Assembly (NCBI GenBank): GCA_023333565.1
Contig: JAJKFH010000962.1
Coordinates: 62,001 to 126,000 of the forward strand
DNA length: 64,000 nucleotides
Source of the DNA: Puffinus mauretanicus
Taxonomy: Eukaryota; Chordata; Aves; Procellariiformes; Procellariidae
Direction: 5' to 3'
The notes beneath the pieces were generated by a model that was not told where the DNA came from, searched no databases, and saw only the letters and a list, made by a program, of their open reading frames with translations. The stretch's first letter is position 1; each line of letters opens with the position of its first letter. The translations under genes were made by a program, and so were the position numbers. Positions 53,801 through 59,510 of the stretch are shown in pieces.

Positions 53801-56800
53801 AGGATTGAAAGAAGAAAGAGTTTAAACAGGCTTAGCAAGTCTCCTACAGTCTTTGCATCTACAAGAAACCAGAAGAGTACTTAAAACCATAGATGCACAA
53901 GGATCAAGAACAGCACAGCCTAAAAATGTCTTAAAAGGAGGTAACTGGACAATAGGAGAAAACACAGCTTTCCCAGTAAATTCAGCAGATTTGATGCTCT
54001 CTGAAAAGGGTGTCTACAAAGCATTTACAAGAAGCCTTCTTGAGGAATCAAACTCTGTTTCAGCACTTGCTCACATGGTCTCTATATCTCAAACTAACAC
54101 AGGCAAATCCTTCCAGTTGGGGACTGGCCACTGCACAAAAGACAGAGATATACCGTACTGAGACGATTTTTCAGGCAAAAAGGAGAAAGGTCAAAGGATT
54201 GATACCACATAAATGGCCAGAGAGCTTTTAAAATGGAGGGTGCTGAAACAGGGGCCTCATACAGTGTTTACAAAATTCTCACTTATCATAAAAGTTTTAA
54301 CACATCTACCACAGAAACTATATTTGGCCTTGAGGGTTGGAAGAGAAAGAAAGCAGACAAGATGCAGCGTGGTGGAGGCACCAAGGCAAATAGGAGATTT
54401 TTATCATAATGAAGGAAAGAAAGTTCATGACACCTCCACAGCAATCTGCTACTTGTAACCAGAGAGCAGTGACCTCTTTCAGGAATCCTGCTGTTTACAT
54501 ACCAATGCTAAGTAATCTTTTCAGTATCACATCTTAGTTCTATGTTAAAAAAGAAAATTTCTCAGATTACATAGCAAAAGCCTGTAGCCATTACACTGAT
54601 TTCAGATATAGACAAAGTTTAACTGCCACATGCACATTTGACAGCTCTCCATGTTTTAAGAAATGACTCAGTGATGTATCTGAGTTAAAAGCACTCCTGA
54701 CACTACACACAAAGCAAAAAAGAAAAATTCCGTGTGTTCATATGTGGACCAGTCATAAGTTTTAAACAGAAAAGATGTTGTGAAGCTGTATTAGACATGC
54801 TGAAACAATTCTAGTATTGTTGCAGGTTTACCTCACAGCCACATTTTTCTAATCTGCTTTGGCTGCAGTGCCGCTTGGATAACTATACCACAGTGCCCAG
54901 AATAGTCTCAGAAGAGGCTTCTGGGAGATTTTTGGTAGGGTAATAGTTCTGCAATTACAGTAGGCTGCAAACACTGCTAAAGTATAAATATCAACTTTGA
55001 GATGTCTGTAGTGGAGCTCCAGTCCTTCACTCAGTTTCGCTCAAGTTGCCACTACGCTGGCTGCTTCACAATAACATCATGGTCACCTGCTAAAGTGGTA
55101 GGAAGCAAAAGCACTCCCAGGTTTAAAATCTGGGAGAAAAAAAATTATTCAGGAACCCGTTTGATGATGCTGTCGAAGAGGTAAAAAAAATCGAGAATTA
55201 CACCCCAAGCTAGAGCCTAACACCAAAAATGCGGGTGTTGGTGAAATATTAAAGAATAAAACCAAACATATTCACAGGTAAGCAGTTTGCTCCAGCTTAA
55301 AGATACCAGAATAGGAATCACAGACATGCAAGGTAAAAGGCTTGAGGGATATTCTCATTCATTAAAACCATGAGTTGGCAGAGGGAGGAGCAGTTTCATC
55401 TCACCCTACATCCATCCGAGCAAACAGTTTAGGCTGAACAGGTTCTCAGACTTGTGCAAAGCCTTATCTACTCTACTTAAAACACAGACAAACCAGTTCA
55501 AGCACTTCTATATGAATGTGAAGTAAGCAATCTGGGAGGTTAAACCAGTTCTTAAGAACTTCTTAAGCTTCTCTGGCATAATGGAAAAGACTGGGCATCC
55601 CAGGTATGCATAAACTGCAATTAAGACAGCTCTATTCCCCCATCTAAATGAACGGTTTCCCAAGAATCATTATGGGACCTGAGAGAAAGCCAGGCAAAAA
55701 AAAAGCATCTTGTTTATGCAGCCAGTTTCACCGAGGACTATAAAACTTCACTGCCTCTTTTGCAAGTTTCATGTATCCTGGAATAAACTGAAACCACCTT
55801 TCTTCATTTTTTTTACTGAGTCTGTTTCAAAGCCACATTCACACAAAAATACTGAAATTGTAAAAATAATCCGTAACTCCACACATTCATCTGAGGAATG
55901 TGTTGACTAATTCTAATGCTGTTTAAGGATTTACTAATATTTCTGCTAACCAAAAAAGATGCAGCTAGTTTCTTGATTAGCTCAATATCTGAGGGGGTGT
56001 GAAGGTTAGAAATGAAAGGGATCTGCATGGACCATTACTACAGACAGGACAGGACTCCACTGGATAGGTACAGTTTCAGGACCAAAGATTATAAATACTA
56101 ACTACACTCAAACATGACCACATGACTGAGTAATAATTCCTAGAGATGGTCAATGCCACAAGACTTTTTCTGTTGCTGCGATTTCTCTCTCTAAGCTTTC
56201 AATTTTTGTGTCTACTGTTCCAGGACAGCTTTTTGTGCCAATGTTAATTTTTTTCAATGGTTTAGCTTTTCTAAGAAAGTGCTAATTATTTGCAAGGGTA
56301 ACAGTAAAGTTTGCCGCTCAACAAATCAACTACCAACCTCAAATGTGGCAAGGAAAAACGAACAAACAAACAAATCACTAGTTCCTTCCACTATTTTGTT
56401 GTTTAATGCAAGAAAATCAGTGGAGATTTTCACTAACACTGAATAGACTTCACATAGATACACTTGTCGTCTTCATCTCCACAAACAAGAACCAGTGACT
56501 CTTATTTTATTTTCTCTCAAGACTAATCCAACTTCTACTGCATTTGAACATGTGCAGAAGTTGATAAAACAATCCTTTTGAACACATATAAACCACTGGT
56601 TTGTACTATATTTGGCTGTACAAAGAATTCTTTCGGGGAACAGGGAAGTAGACACTGCCTTCTAACTCTGCATTTTGTGATTTCCCTTGCTAGCCAGCAA
56701 ACACGTTAACCTTATGAAGTTTTAAAAATAACTTCATTGAAATATTAACACCTCAAAATCAAATTTGAACATACTTAAGTAACAGAATATTGGAATATTT

Positions 56801-58679
56801 TTGGTTTTGAAATCTTTTCAGACTTGACACAGATTTTTGCACAGGTGTTATACTTCAACAAAATATTATCAAGCCATTAACAATTTTATCCAACCTGCAA
56901 TTGGATAATGGGTAGGATCAACAGTTCAAATCACTCTTAATGGGCCAATATCACACAAGAGAAAACTCAATCTCTTTCATTCTGTAGCAAGCTTACATGT
57001 TTCAAGTACAGTAGTCTCGCACGCAAAGGAAAGAGCTAGCCTGTTGGTTACTTGGAAATCTGTGGAATTAGGAACACATTGGGACTGCGACCACTTGCTA
57101 GGTAAGTTTTCAAGCTTATGCTTCTCCCATTAGCACAACTGCTTTACTGCCAGAGAGCATAAGAGGAACGTATCTAAACCAGCTAAAACGAAAACTAGCA
57201 GCACATAGCAACAGACCTTCCTCCATCACCCCCCAGTAAACCTTCCTCTTTCTCCTAGCACTGAGCCTCTCACTCAGCCTTTCTTTGCCAGGATTCACAC
57301 ACATTGACTTCCTCATGAATTCTATCAATAAGAGGACTTCCATTCCCAACACCTGAAAAAGCAAGCACAGGAAGCCAAAAGCAGGACAAGTGGCCAACTG
57401 CAACAAAGATGCAAAGACTGGCAGGAAAGTGAAGGAAAGAGAAACTGGGTTACTTATCCCAGACCTGTATGAAGCACTGGGGCACACTCTTCCCCAAAAC
57501 TGCCGCCTTGTGTACTTTCCAGGCCACCTGCTCACCTCTAACAATCACTAAATTTCCCTTGCTCATCCCCTTTTGACTTTTACAGAGAAACCTAACCTGT
57601 CATTCCCCAGTAACTTACTCATCACCATCACAGCTTTAGCCAGCTCTGGCCTTGCACACATTAAACGTCTAAAAGAGAAAATCTCTGTTTCTCTTCAACA
57701 ATCAGTTGTACTCCAGAGTTTCATATAGTGGGTACTTCCTTGGCAATTTTGCTTATGGAAAGAAAAAAAAAAAAAAACTAACCCCAAAACCAAATCCAGT
57801 GGTTCCAAACAGCCAATCTATAAATCAGCTGCTACAGAAATACAAGTTTCATGGCTATGTTACAGTCACTGCTCAAATTACGGAGTAGCTGCAAACCCAG
57901 GTTCAATGTCCACTACATTTTGGCTGCTCTGTGAATGACAGCACAACCTGAAGATGTTTATGGACAAAGCTCTAAACATTAAAACGGGAAAAGGTAATTC
58001 TTAGGTTGATACTGTATTATCTTTGACGTCACAGGTGAATTTTGTCTCTCGAGGCTCCAGCACTACTTAAAAACACAGAGGAAGAAACAGACGAAAAGAA
58101 AGTTTCTGGTCAGAAGGCCTGACGAGCGCAGCCGGCAGCTTAGAAAAACGCGGCACTGACACACCGGGGCCGCGCCAGGCACCGGCACCTTGCCCGCCGA
58201 GCCCGGGCGCACGATGGGGGGCGGGGGGCGCACCTGGGCGCGCTTCCTCCGGCCGCGCCGGCGCAGGCCCCGGCCCCCGCGCCGTGCCGGTCGCGGCGCC
58301 GCGGGGCGCCGGTTCCTTTGTTTCCCCGACGCGGGGGCAGAGCTAAGGCGGTGAAGGGCCCCCCCCCCCCCCAGCAGCCCCCCGGCCCCCTGCCCCGCGG
58401 CGGCCAGACAAGGCGGGGCGGGTCCGCCAGGACTCCGTCGACCCCGGCCGGGCTGGAGCGGGCCCGAGCGCCGGGGCGCGGCCCGGGCGGGGGCTGGAAA
58501 GGCGGGGAGAGGCCTCCCTTTTCCGCCGGAGCAGGGCCGCGGCGGGGGGGGGCGGCGCACGGAACCGTGTCCCTGCCAGGCGGCCCAGCTCCGGGCGGGG
58601 GCCTGGCGGCCGCGGCACTCACCCAGGTGAGGAGGCTCTCCCCGAGCTCGGCCCGCTCCAGGTTCTCCACGTTGAACAT
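2644..58679 (-). CDS. HOOK3: HOOK3, protein Hook homolog 3, 5' part of gene (exons 1-11, residues 1-374; 3' end outside window)
   Basis: HOOK3 is a cytoplasmic adaptor that links cargo to dynein-dynactin and makes the motor processive; its C terminus, not present here, binds the FTS/FHIP cargo complex and has been linked to Golgi and centrosome traffic. Eleven exons of 57, 86, 73, 51, 133, 68, 63, 84, 164, 141 and 202 nt join to 1122 nt, exactly 374 codons, open throughout. Residues about 10-165 form the HOOK domain (calponin-homology-like fold plus an extra helix). From about residue 165 the sequence is heptad-rich coiled coil. The signature [12 protein letters not shown] and the tract [20 protein letters not shown] identify HOOK3 rather than HOOK1 or HOOK2, judged from remembered human proteins. 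Length to residue 374 equals human with no indel. Transcription is leftwards from the CpG island; exon 12 onwards is not in the window. Very sure of family, fairly sure of paralogue. Confidence 0.96.
2846..4379 (-). other. HOOK3: HOOK3 intron 10
   Basis: A 1534-bp intron with GT/AG ends. I found no repeat or gene in it. The open frames around 3314-3741 have no recognisable protein content. Confidence 0.85.
4380..4520 (-). CDS. HOOK3: HOOK3 exon 10 (residues 260-307)
   Basis: Acceptor TTCATTTCTGCAG, donor GTAAAC, 141 nt, phase 2 at both ends. It encodes [20 protein letters not shown], then [20 protein letters not shown], then DEIDVL: a continuous heptad coiled coil. Confidence 0.96.
4521..6674 (-). 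other. HOOK3: HOOK3 intron 9
   Basis: A 2154-bp intron. It is purine-rich on the plus strand around 5500-6100, rich in GAAAG and GGAAG words, without a clean tandem period. No gene or mobile element recognised. Confidence 0.85.
6675..6838 (-). CDS. HOOK3: HOOK3 exon 9 (residues 206-260)
   Basis: Acceptor TTATTACAACAG, donor GTATAA. The translation runs [20 protein letters not shown], then [18 protein letters not shown], then [16 protein letters not shown] plus two bases (phase 2). The short Pro-containing break EDPNSPAG interrupts the coiled coil and is characteristic of HOOK3. Confidence 0.96.
6839..8110 (-). other. HOOK3: HOOK3 intron 8
   Basis: A 1272-bp intron. Nothing beyond ordinary AT-rich sequence is recognisable. 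Confidence 0.85.
8111..8194 (-). CDS. HOOK3: HOOK3 exon 8 (residues 178-205)
   Basis: Acceptor TTTATGGTAG (a weak pyrimidine tract), donor GTAGGT, 84 nt, phase 0 on both sides. It encodes [20 protein letters not shown] and then RCHELDMQ, the start of the coiled coil. Ala-Thr replaces Ser-Ala of the human sequence at ALATKEE. Confidence 0.94.
8195..9609 (-). other. HOOK3: HOOK3 intron 7
   Basis: A 1415-bp AT-rich intron with a TA-rich patch near 8876-8900. No gene or mobile element seen. Confidence 0.85.
9610..9672 (-). CDS. HOOK3: HOOK3 exon 7 (residues 157-177)
   Basis: Acceptor TCTAATTACAG, donor GTATCT, 63 nt, phase 0 on both sides. It encodes [20 protein letters not shown] plus Gln, the linker between the HOOK domain and the long coiled coil. 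Confidence 0.95.
10248..10293. repeat. Tandemly duplicated small palindrome
   Basis: CTTGTATAC-taatg-GTATACAAG at 10248-10270 is a perfect 9-bp inverted repeat with a 5-base spacer. It is followed by a second copy, GTATAC-taatg-GTATACAAG at 10274-10293, and a third partial GGTATACAA just after. It looks like local slippage or fold-back duplication inside the intron. Confidence 0.85.
14520..14690. repeat. AT-rich low-complexity tract
   Basis: The tract is almost entirely A and T, with repeated words such as AATACA, TATAAT and ATATA. There is no coding content and no fixed period. Confidence 0.7.
15464..16905 (-). mobile_element. CR1 LINE copy, 5'-truncated, inserted on the minus strand, defective reverse transcriptase
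   Basis: The plus strand carries the reversed CR1 3' end (TTGAGTTGGAAGGGACCC near 15475). The minus strand then reads, in broken frames, the C-terminal half of CR1 ORF2: [59 protein letters not shown], a gap, [20 protein letters not shown], and the tail [20 protein letters not shown]. Between [18 protein letters not shown] and VLFNDF about 50 codons of the family pattern are missing. The catalytic F-A-D-D motif reads F-A-N-D (Asn codon 16318-16320). It is an inactive fossil antisense to nothing, as HOOK3 runs the same way. The 5' limit is approximate; clear similarity begins near 16770. Confidence 0.9.
18318..18385 (-). CDS. HOOK3: HOOK3 exon 6 (residues 134-156), dynein light-intermediate-chain contact helix
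   Basis: Acceptor TTATTTTCAG, donor GTATGC. The two first bases complete Glu134, followed by [19 protein letters not shown] and IQE; phase 0 at the end. By position Gln147 and Ile154 are both kept; substitutions of these in human HOOK3 are reported to abolish light-intermediate-chain binding and motor activation. Thr138 replaces an Ala that I recall in human. Confidence 0.95.
18386..20508 (-). other. HOOK3: HOOK3 intron 5
   Basis: A 2123-bp intron. It contains two abutting perfect hairpins at 19003-19058. The open frames in it (for example 18582-19004 on the plus strand) have no recognisable protein content. Confidence 0.85.
19003..19058. repeat. Two abutting perfect hairpins
   Basis: AATGATTTGCC (19003-19013), loop TAAGA, then GGCAAATCATT (19019-19029): an 11-bp perfect stem. 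TTTGAGGTGACTG (19028-19040), loop ATTCC, then CAGTCACCTCAAA (19046-19058): a 13-bp perfect stem. The two overlap by two bases. Both loops are five bases long. The function is unknown. Confidence 0.9.
20509..20641 (-). CDS. HOOK3: HOOK3 exon 5 (residues 90-133)
   Basis: Acceptor CTTTATGCAG, donor GTATTA. It encodes [20 protein letters not shown] and then [19 protein letters not shown] and CEQKQ, leaving one base for the next codon (phase 1). This is the most conserved block of HOOK domains. Ala replaces a Ser of the human protein in EHADAAE. Confidence 0.96.
20642..23732 (-). other. HOOK3: HOOK3 intron 4
   Basis: A 3091-bp AT-rich intron with an A/C-rich simple patch near 21277-21312. No gene or identifiable mobile element. 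Confidence 0.85.
23733..23783 (-). CDS. HOOK3: HOOK3 exon 4 (residues 73-89)
   Basis: A 51-nt exon with acceptor CAAATAG and donor GTAAGA. It encodes [17 protein letters not shown] and is phase 0 on both sides. The first residue is Val where I recall Ile in human HOOK3. It is too short to show as an open frame starting with ATG and was found by reading the minus strand between the neighbouring exons. Confidence 0.95.
24700..25109 (+). mobile_element. CR1 LINE 3' fragment, plus strand
   Basis: About 410 bp in sense orientation on the plus strand. It encodes the end of CR1 ORF2 ([20 protein letters not shown], then [17 protein letters not shown]) and ends in the family 3' tail GGTTGGACTCGATGATCTTA, then AATGATTCTATGAC. 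The frame breaks near 24950. It is opposite to HOOK3 transcription. The 3' tail differs from the 15.5-kb copy, suggesting another subfamily. Confidence 0.92.
30097..30153. repeat. Short inverted repeat with internal direct repeat
   Basis: GTGGTTAGGAGG (30097-30108) pairs perfectly with CCTCCTAACCAC (30142-30153). Between them TATCAGGCC occurs twice, at about 30113 and 30135. No gene is associated with it. Confidence 0.8.
32303..32375 (-). CDS. HOOK3: HOOK3 exon 3 (residues 48-72)
   Basis: Acceptor TGTTTCAG, donor GTATTT. The first base completes the Ile codon split after exon 2; then [19 protein letters not shown] and NWRLK follow. The exon ends on a whole codon (phase 0). It is part of the CH-like HOOK domain. 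Confidence 0.95.
39325..39382 (+). repeat. Two-copy tandem duplication, period 30
   Basis: TATGTCACTATTACATTTTT at 39325 recurs at 39355 with one substitution (CTATTA to CTGTTA), and both copies continue to CTAAATG. Confidence 0.9.
40455..40619 (+). pseudogene. CR1 ORF1 C-terminal esterase remnant
   Basis: A 54-codon open stretch without its own ATG, ending at TAG 40617-40619. It holds G-R-D-G-I-H-L, the conserved C-terminal Asp/His block of SGNH hydrolase-like esterases in CR1 ORF1, followed by the usual S-I-F-x-N-R-L-A-N-x-V helix. It is separated by a frameshift from the preceding part of the domain, so it is not functional. Confidence 0.75.
42031..42079 (+). repeat. T-rich expansion inside CR1 3' region
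   Basis: Runs of T broken by GC, GGG and GGGG lie exactly where CR1 ORF2 normally reads K-K-F-F before the V-x-H-W-N-R block. It is probably a slippage expansion of the Phe codons after insertion. Confidence 0.7.
43155..43240 (-). CDS. HOOK3: HOOK3 exon 2 (residues 20-48)
   Basis: The acceptor reads TCTCCCACAG and the donor GTAAGA. The translation begins [19 protein letters not shown] and ends LQK plus two bases of an Ile codon, so intron 2 is phase 2. This is the early helical part of the HOOK domain. Compared with the human sequence as I recall it, the only clear change is Asp to Glu in NVEAP. Confidence 0.95.
46553..47392 (+). mobile_element. CR1 LINE 3' fragment, plus strand
   Basis: An open frame to 46973 reads the CR1 ORF2 C-terminal region: [78 protein letters not shown] frameshift near 46920 is followed by more of the same domain and the 3' tail GGATTGGACTAGATGACCTT ending TTCTATGATTCTATC. 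This copy looks less decayed than the others. It is opposite to HOOK3. Confidence 0.93.
47919..47972 (+). repeat. A/C-rich simple repeat (AAAC/AACC)
   Basis: Repeats of AAAAC, CAAAC and CCAAC units without a strict period, immediately before a stretch of ordinary intron. Confidence 0.85.
48420..48939 (+). mobile_element. Solo LTR of an avian endogenous retrovirus
   Basis: The 520-bp block starts TGTCCTGGTTCTGGCTGGGA and ends GGTTAAACCACGACA, the TG...CA ends and terminal words common to avian ERV LTRs. Orientation is set by a TATA box (TATAAAAAA at 48646), 15 bases after a perfect CRE, TGACGTCA (48631-48638). No gag, pol or env sequence lies on either side, so this is a recombined solo LTR. 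The flanks are TAGCT before and TTGCT after, one mismatch apart, which may be a 5-bp target duplication. It is opposite to HOOK3. Family placement (ERVL-like by duplication length) is inference. Confidence 0.8.
48631..48654 (+). promoter_or_regulatory. LTR core promoter: CRE plus TATA box
   Basis: The palindromic CRE TGACGTCA (48631-48638) and TATAAAAAA (48646-48654) are in the order and spacing expected of an LTR U3 promoter. Transcription, if any, would start about 25-30 bp downstream and run rightwards, antisense to HOOK3. Activity cannot be judged from sequence. Confidence 0.6.
50041..50593. repeat. Long imperfect inverted repeat (fold-back structure)
   Basis: The left arm 50041-50147 pairs with 50487-50593 over 107 bp with about five mismatches. 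A second block, TTCTATGGGTTGCATTATCA plus T (50153-50173), pairs perfectly with 50384-50404, and a third, GTTTAATGTGA (50230-50240), pairs with 50373-50383. The blocks are in the same order in both arms, but each arm has a private insertion: about 56 bases on the left (50174-50229) and about 82 on the right (50405-50486). No transposase frame is visible. It could be a fold-back or MITE-like element, or two inverted copies of one repeat. Confidence 0.9.
58024..58031. promoter_or_regulatory. Perfect CRE palindrome near HOOK3 promoter
   Basis: TGACGTCA lies about 650 bp inside the transcribed region from the HOOK3 start codon, just outside the GC-rich island. It is a consensus CREB/ATF site; chance occurrence is possible. 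Confidence 0.45.
58623..58679 (-). CDS. HOOK3: HOOK3 exon 1, coding part (residues 1-19)
   Basis: The start codon is the complement of 58677-58679 in a good Kozak setting, GCCCCGCCATGT, with G at -3. It encodes [19 protein letters not shown], close to the human start. The exon ends TGG followed by donor GTGAGT (58622-58617), so intron 1 is phase 0. The exon sits inside the CpG island. The open frame can be extended upstream on the minus strand only into low-complexity Pro/Arg/Gly residues typical of CpG-island DNA, so this ATG is preferred. Confidence 0.95.
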
Positions 58680-58879
58680 GGCGGGGCGCGGCCGAAAGGG
58701 GTAACGGCCGCGGCCGGGTCGGTACCGCCGGCGCCCCCTCCCGCCCCGTCCTGGGCCGGGCCGCGGCGTCGACACGTCAGAGCGACCTGACAGGAACCGC
58801 CCGCGCGCGCCTGCGCCGCGCGGCCGCTGCGCGGGGGCGGAGAAGACGCGACGCTGGCGAGGGGCGGGGCCGCGGACGG

Positions 58880-59510
58880 TGGCGAGCGTCGTGCGCGCCG
58901 GGAGCTGAGGTACCGCCGCGCGGGGCCGTGCCCCTCCCCCGCGCCGCTGAGGGGAAGGGGCGGGGGCGGGGGCGGGGGCTCCGTCCGGCCCGGCCCGGTG
59001 AGGGGTCTCATCCCCCCCGCCCCGTGTTACCCAGCGGCGGGGCAGGGGGTGCCGGCCCTCGCGGGGCCGTGGGCGGTGCTGTGGGCGTCCGCCGCGTCGC
59101 TCGCGTCTCTTCCGGTCCGGCCTGGCCTGGCCTGGTCCGGTCCGGCGTGGCGGTGTTTAAGGCCGCTGCCAGAGGTGGCAGCGAGCGAGTGGGGGCCGGC
59201 GCTGTGGTGAGGCGAGGCGCGGCTCGGCCCGCTGCAGGCCGCGGTGGCCCTTGTACGCCGCTGGTCCCCCGAGGGGTGCCGGGGGGGCCGCAGCCCTTCG
59301 CGGGGTCTGCCCCCTGCCCCCGGCTGTGTGTGCCCTCAGCTGTCGCCGCGCAGGCCGGTGGCGGGTAGGAGCTGGTTGGGAGGGTCGCTGGCAGGGCCGG
59401 GAGAGACCTGCAGCAACCTGCAGCAGCACCCCAAGCCCCGGCTGTCCCTCGCTTCGGGAGCGTGGGCTTGCGAGGGCGCTGCACCCAGAGGCGTTCTCTG
59501 GCTAGTAAGT
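58880..59510 (+). other. Candidate 5' non-coding exon(s) of the divergent neighbour (RNF170 expected)
   Basis: In mammals the gene lying head-to-head with HOOK3 is RNF170, an ER ubiquitin ligase whose first exon is untranslated. In the matching place here the plus strand has possible donor sites, TGAG|GTACCG (GT at 58910) and CCCG|GTGAGG (GT at 58998). No coding sequence of RNF170 is recognisable, so this is a positional inference only; a CpG-island lncRNA would look the same. Confidence 0.3.
58951..58978 (+). promoter_or_regulatory. G-quadruplex-forming tract
   Basis: Five G runs of four or five separated by AA or single C form a very strong quadruplex motif on the plus strand. It lies in the island about 280 bp upstream of the HOOK3 start codon and within the likely 5' end of the divergent transcript. 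Confidence 0.7.

Larger units (their letters stand above)
43241..58622 (-). other. HOOK3: HOOK3 intron 1
   Basis: A 15382-bp intron, the longest here. It contains a CR1 tail (46553-47392), an A/C-rich tract (about 47919-47972), a solo LTR (48420-48939), a long imperfect inverted repeat (50041-50593) and, at its 5' end, part of the CpG island. Outside these I see no gene; open frames such as 50665-51033 and 57116-57544 on the minus strand match nothing I know. Confidence 0.85.
58120..59500. promoter_or_regulatory. CpG island over HOOK3 exon 1, probable divergent promoter
   Basis: GC content and CpG density rise sharply between about 58120 and 59500, in contrast to the AT-rich surroundings. 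GC boxes are visible (GGGGCGGGGC at 58861-58870, GCGGGGGCGG at 58831-58840), as is an NRF1-like word (GCGCGCCTGCGCC, about 58804). I see no TATA box near the HOOK3 start. The island extends more than 800 bp upstream of HOOK3, as expected for a shared divergent promoter. Long Pro/Arg/Gly open frames here on both strands are compositional artefacts. Confidence 0.85.

Noticed and set aside
57763..57777. Poly-A run as a possible processed-pseudogene tail
   Set aside because: The sequence before it has no recognisable exon-like protein text and no flanking duplication was seen.
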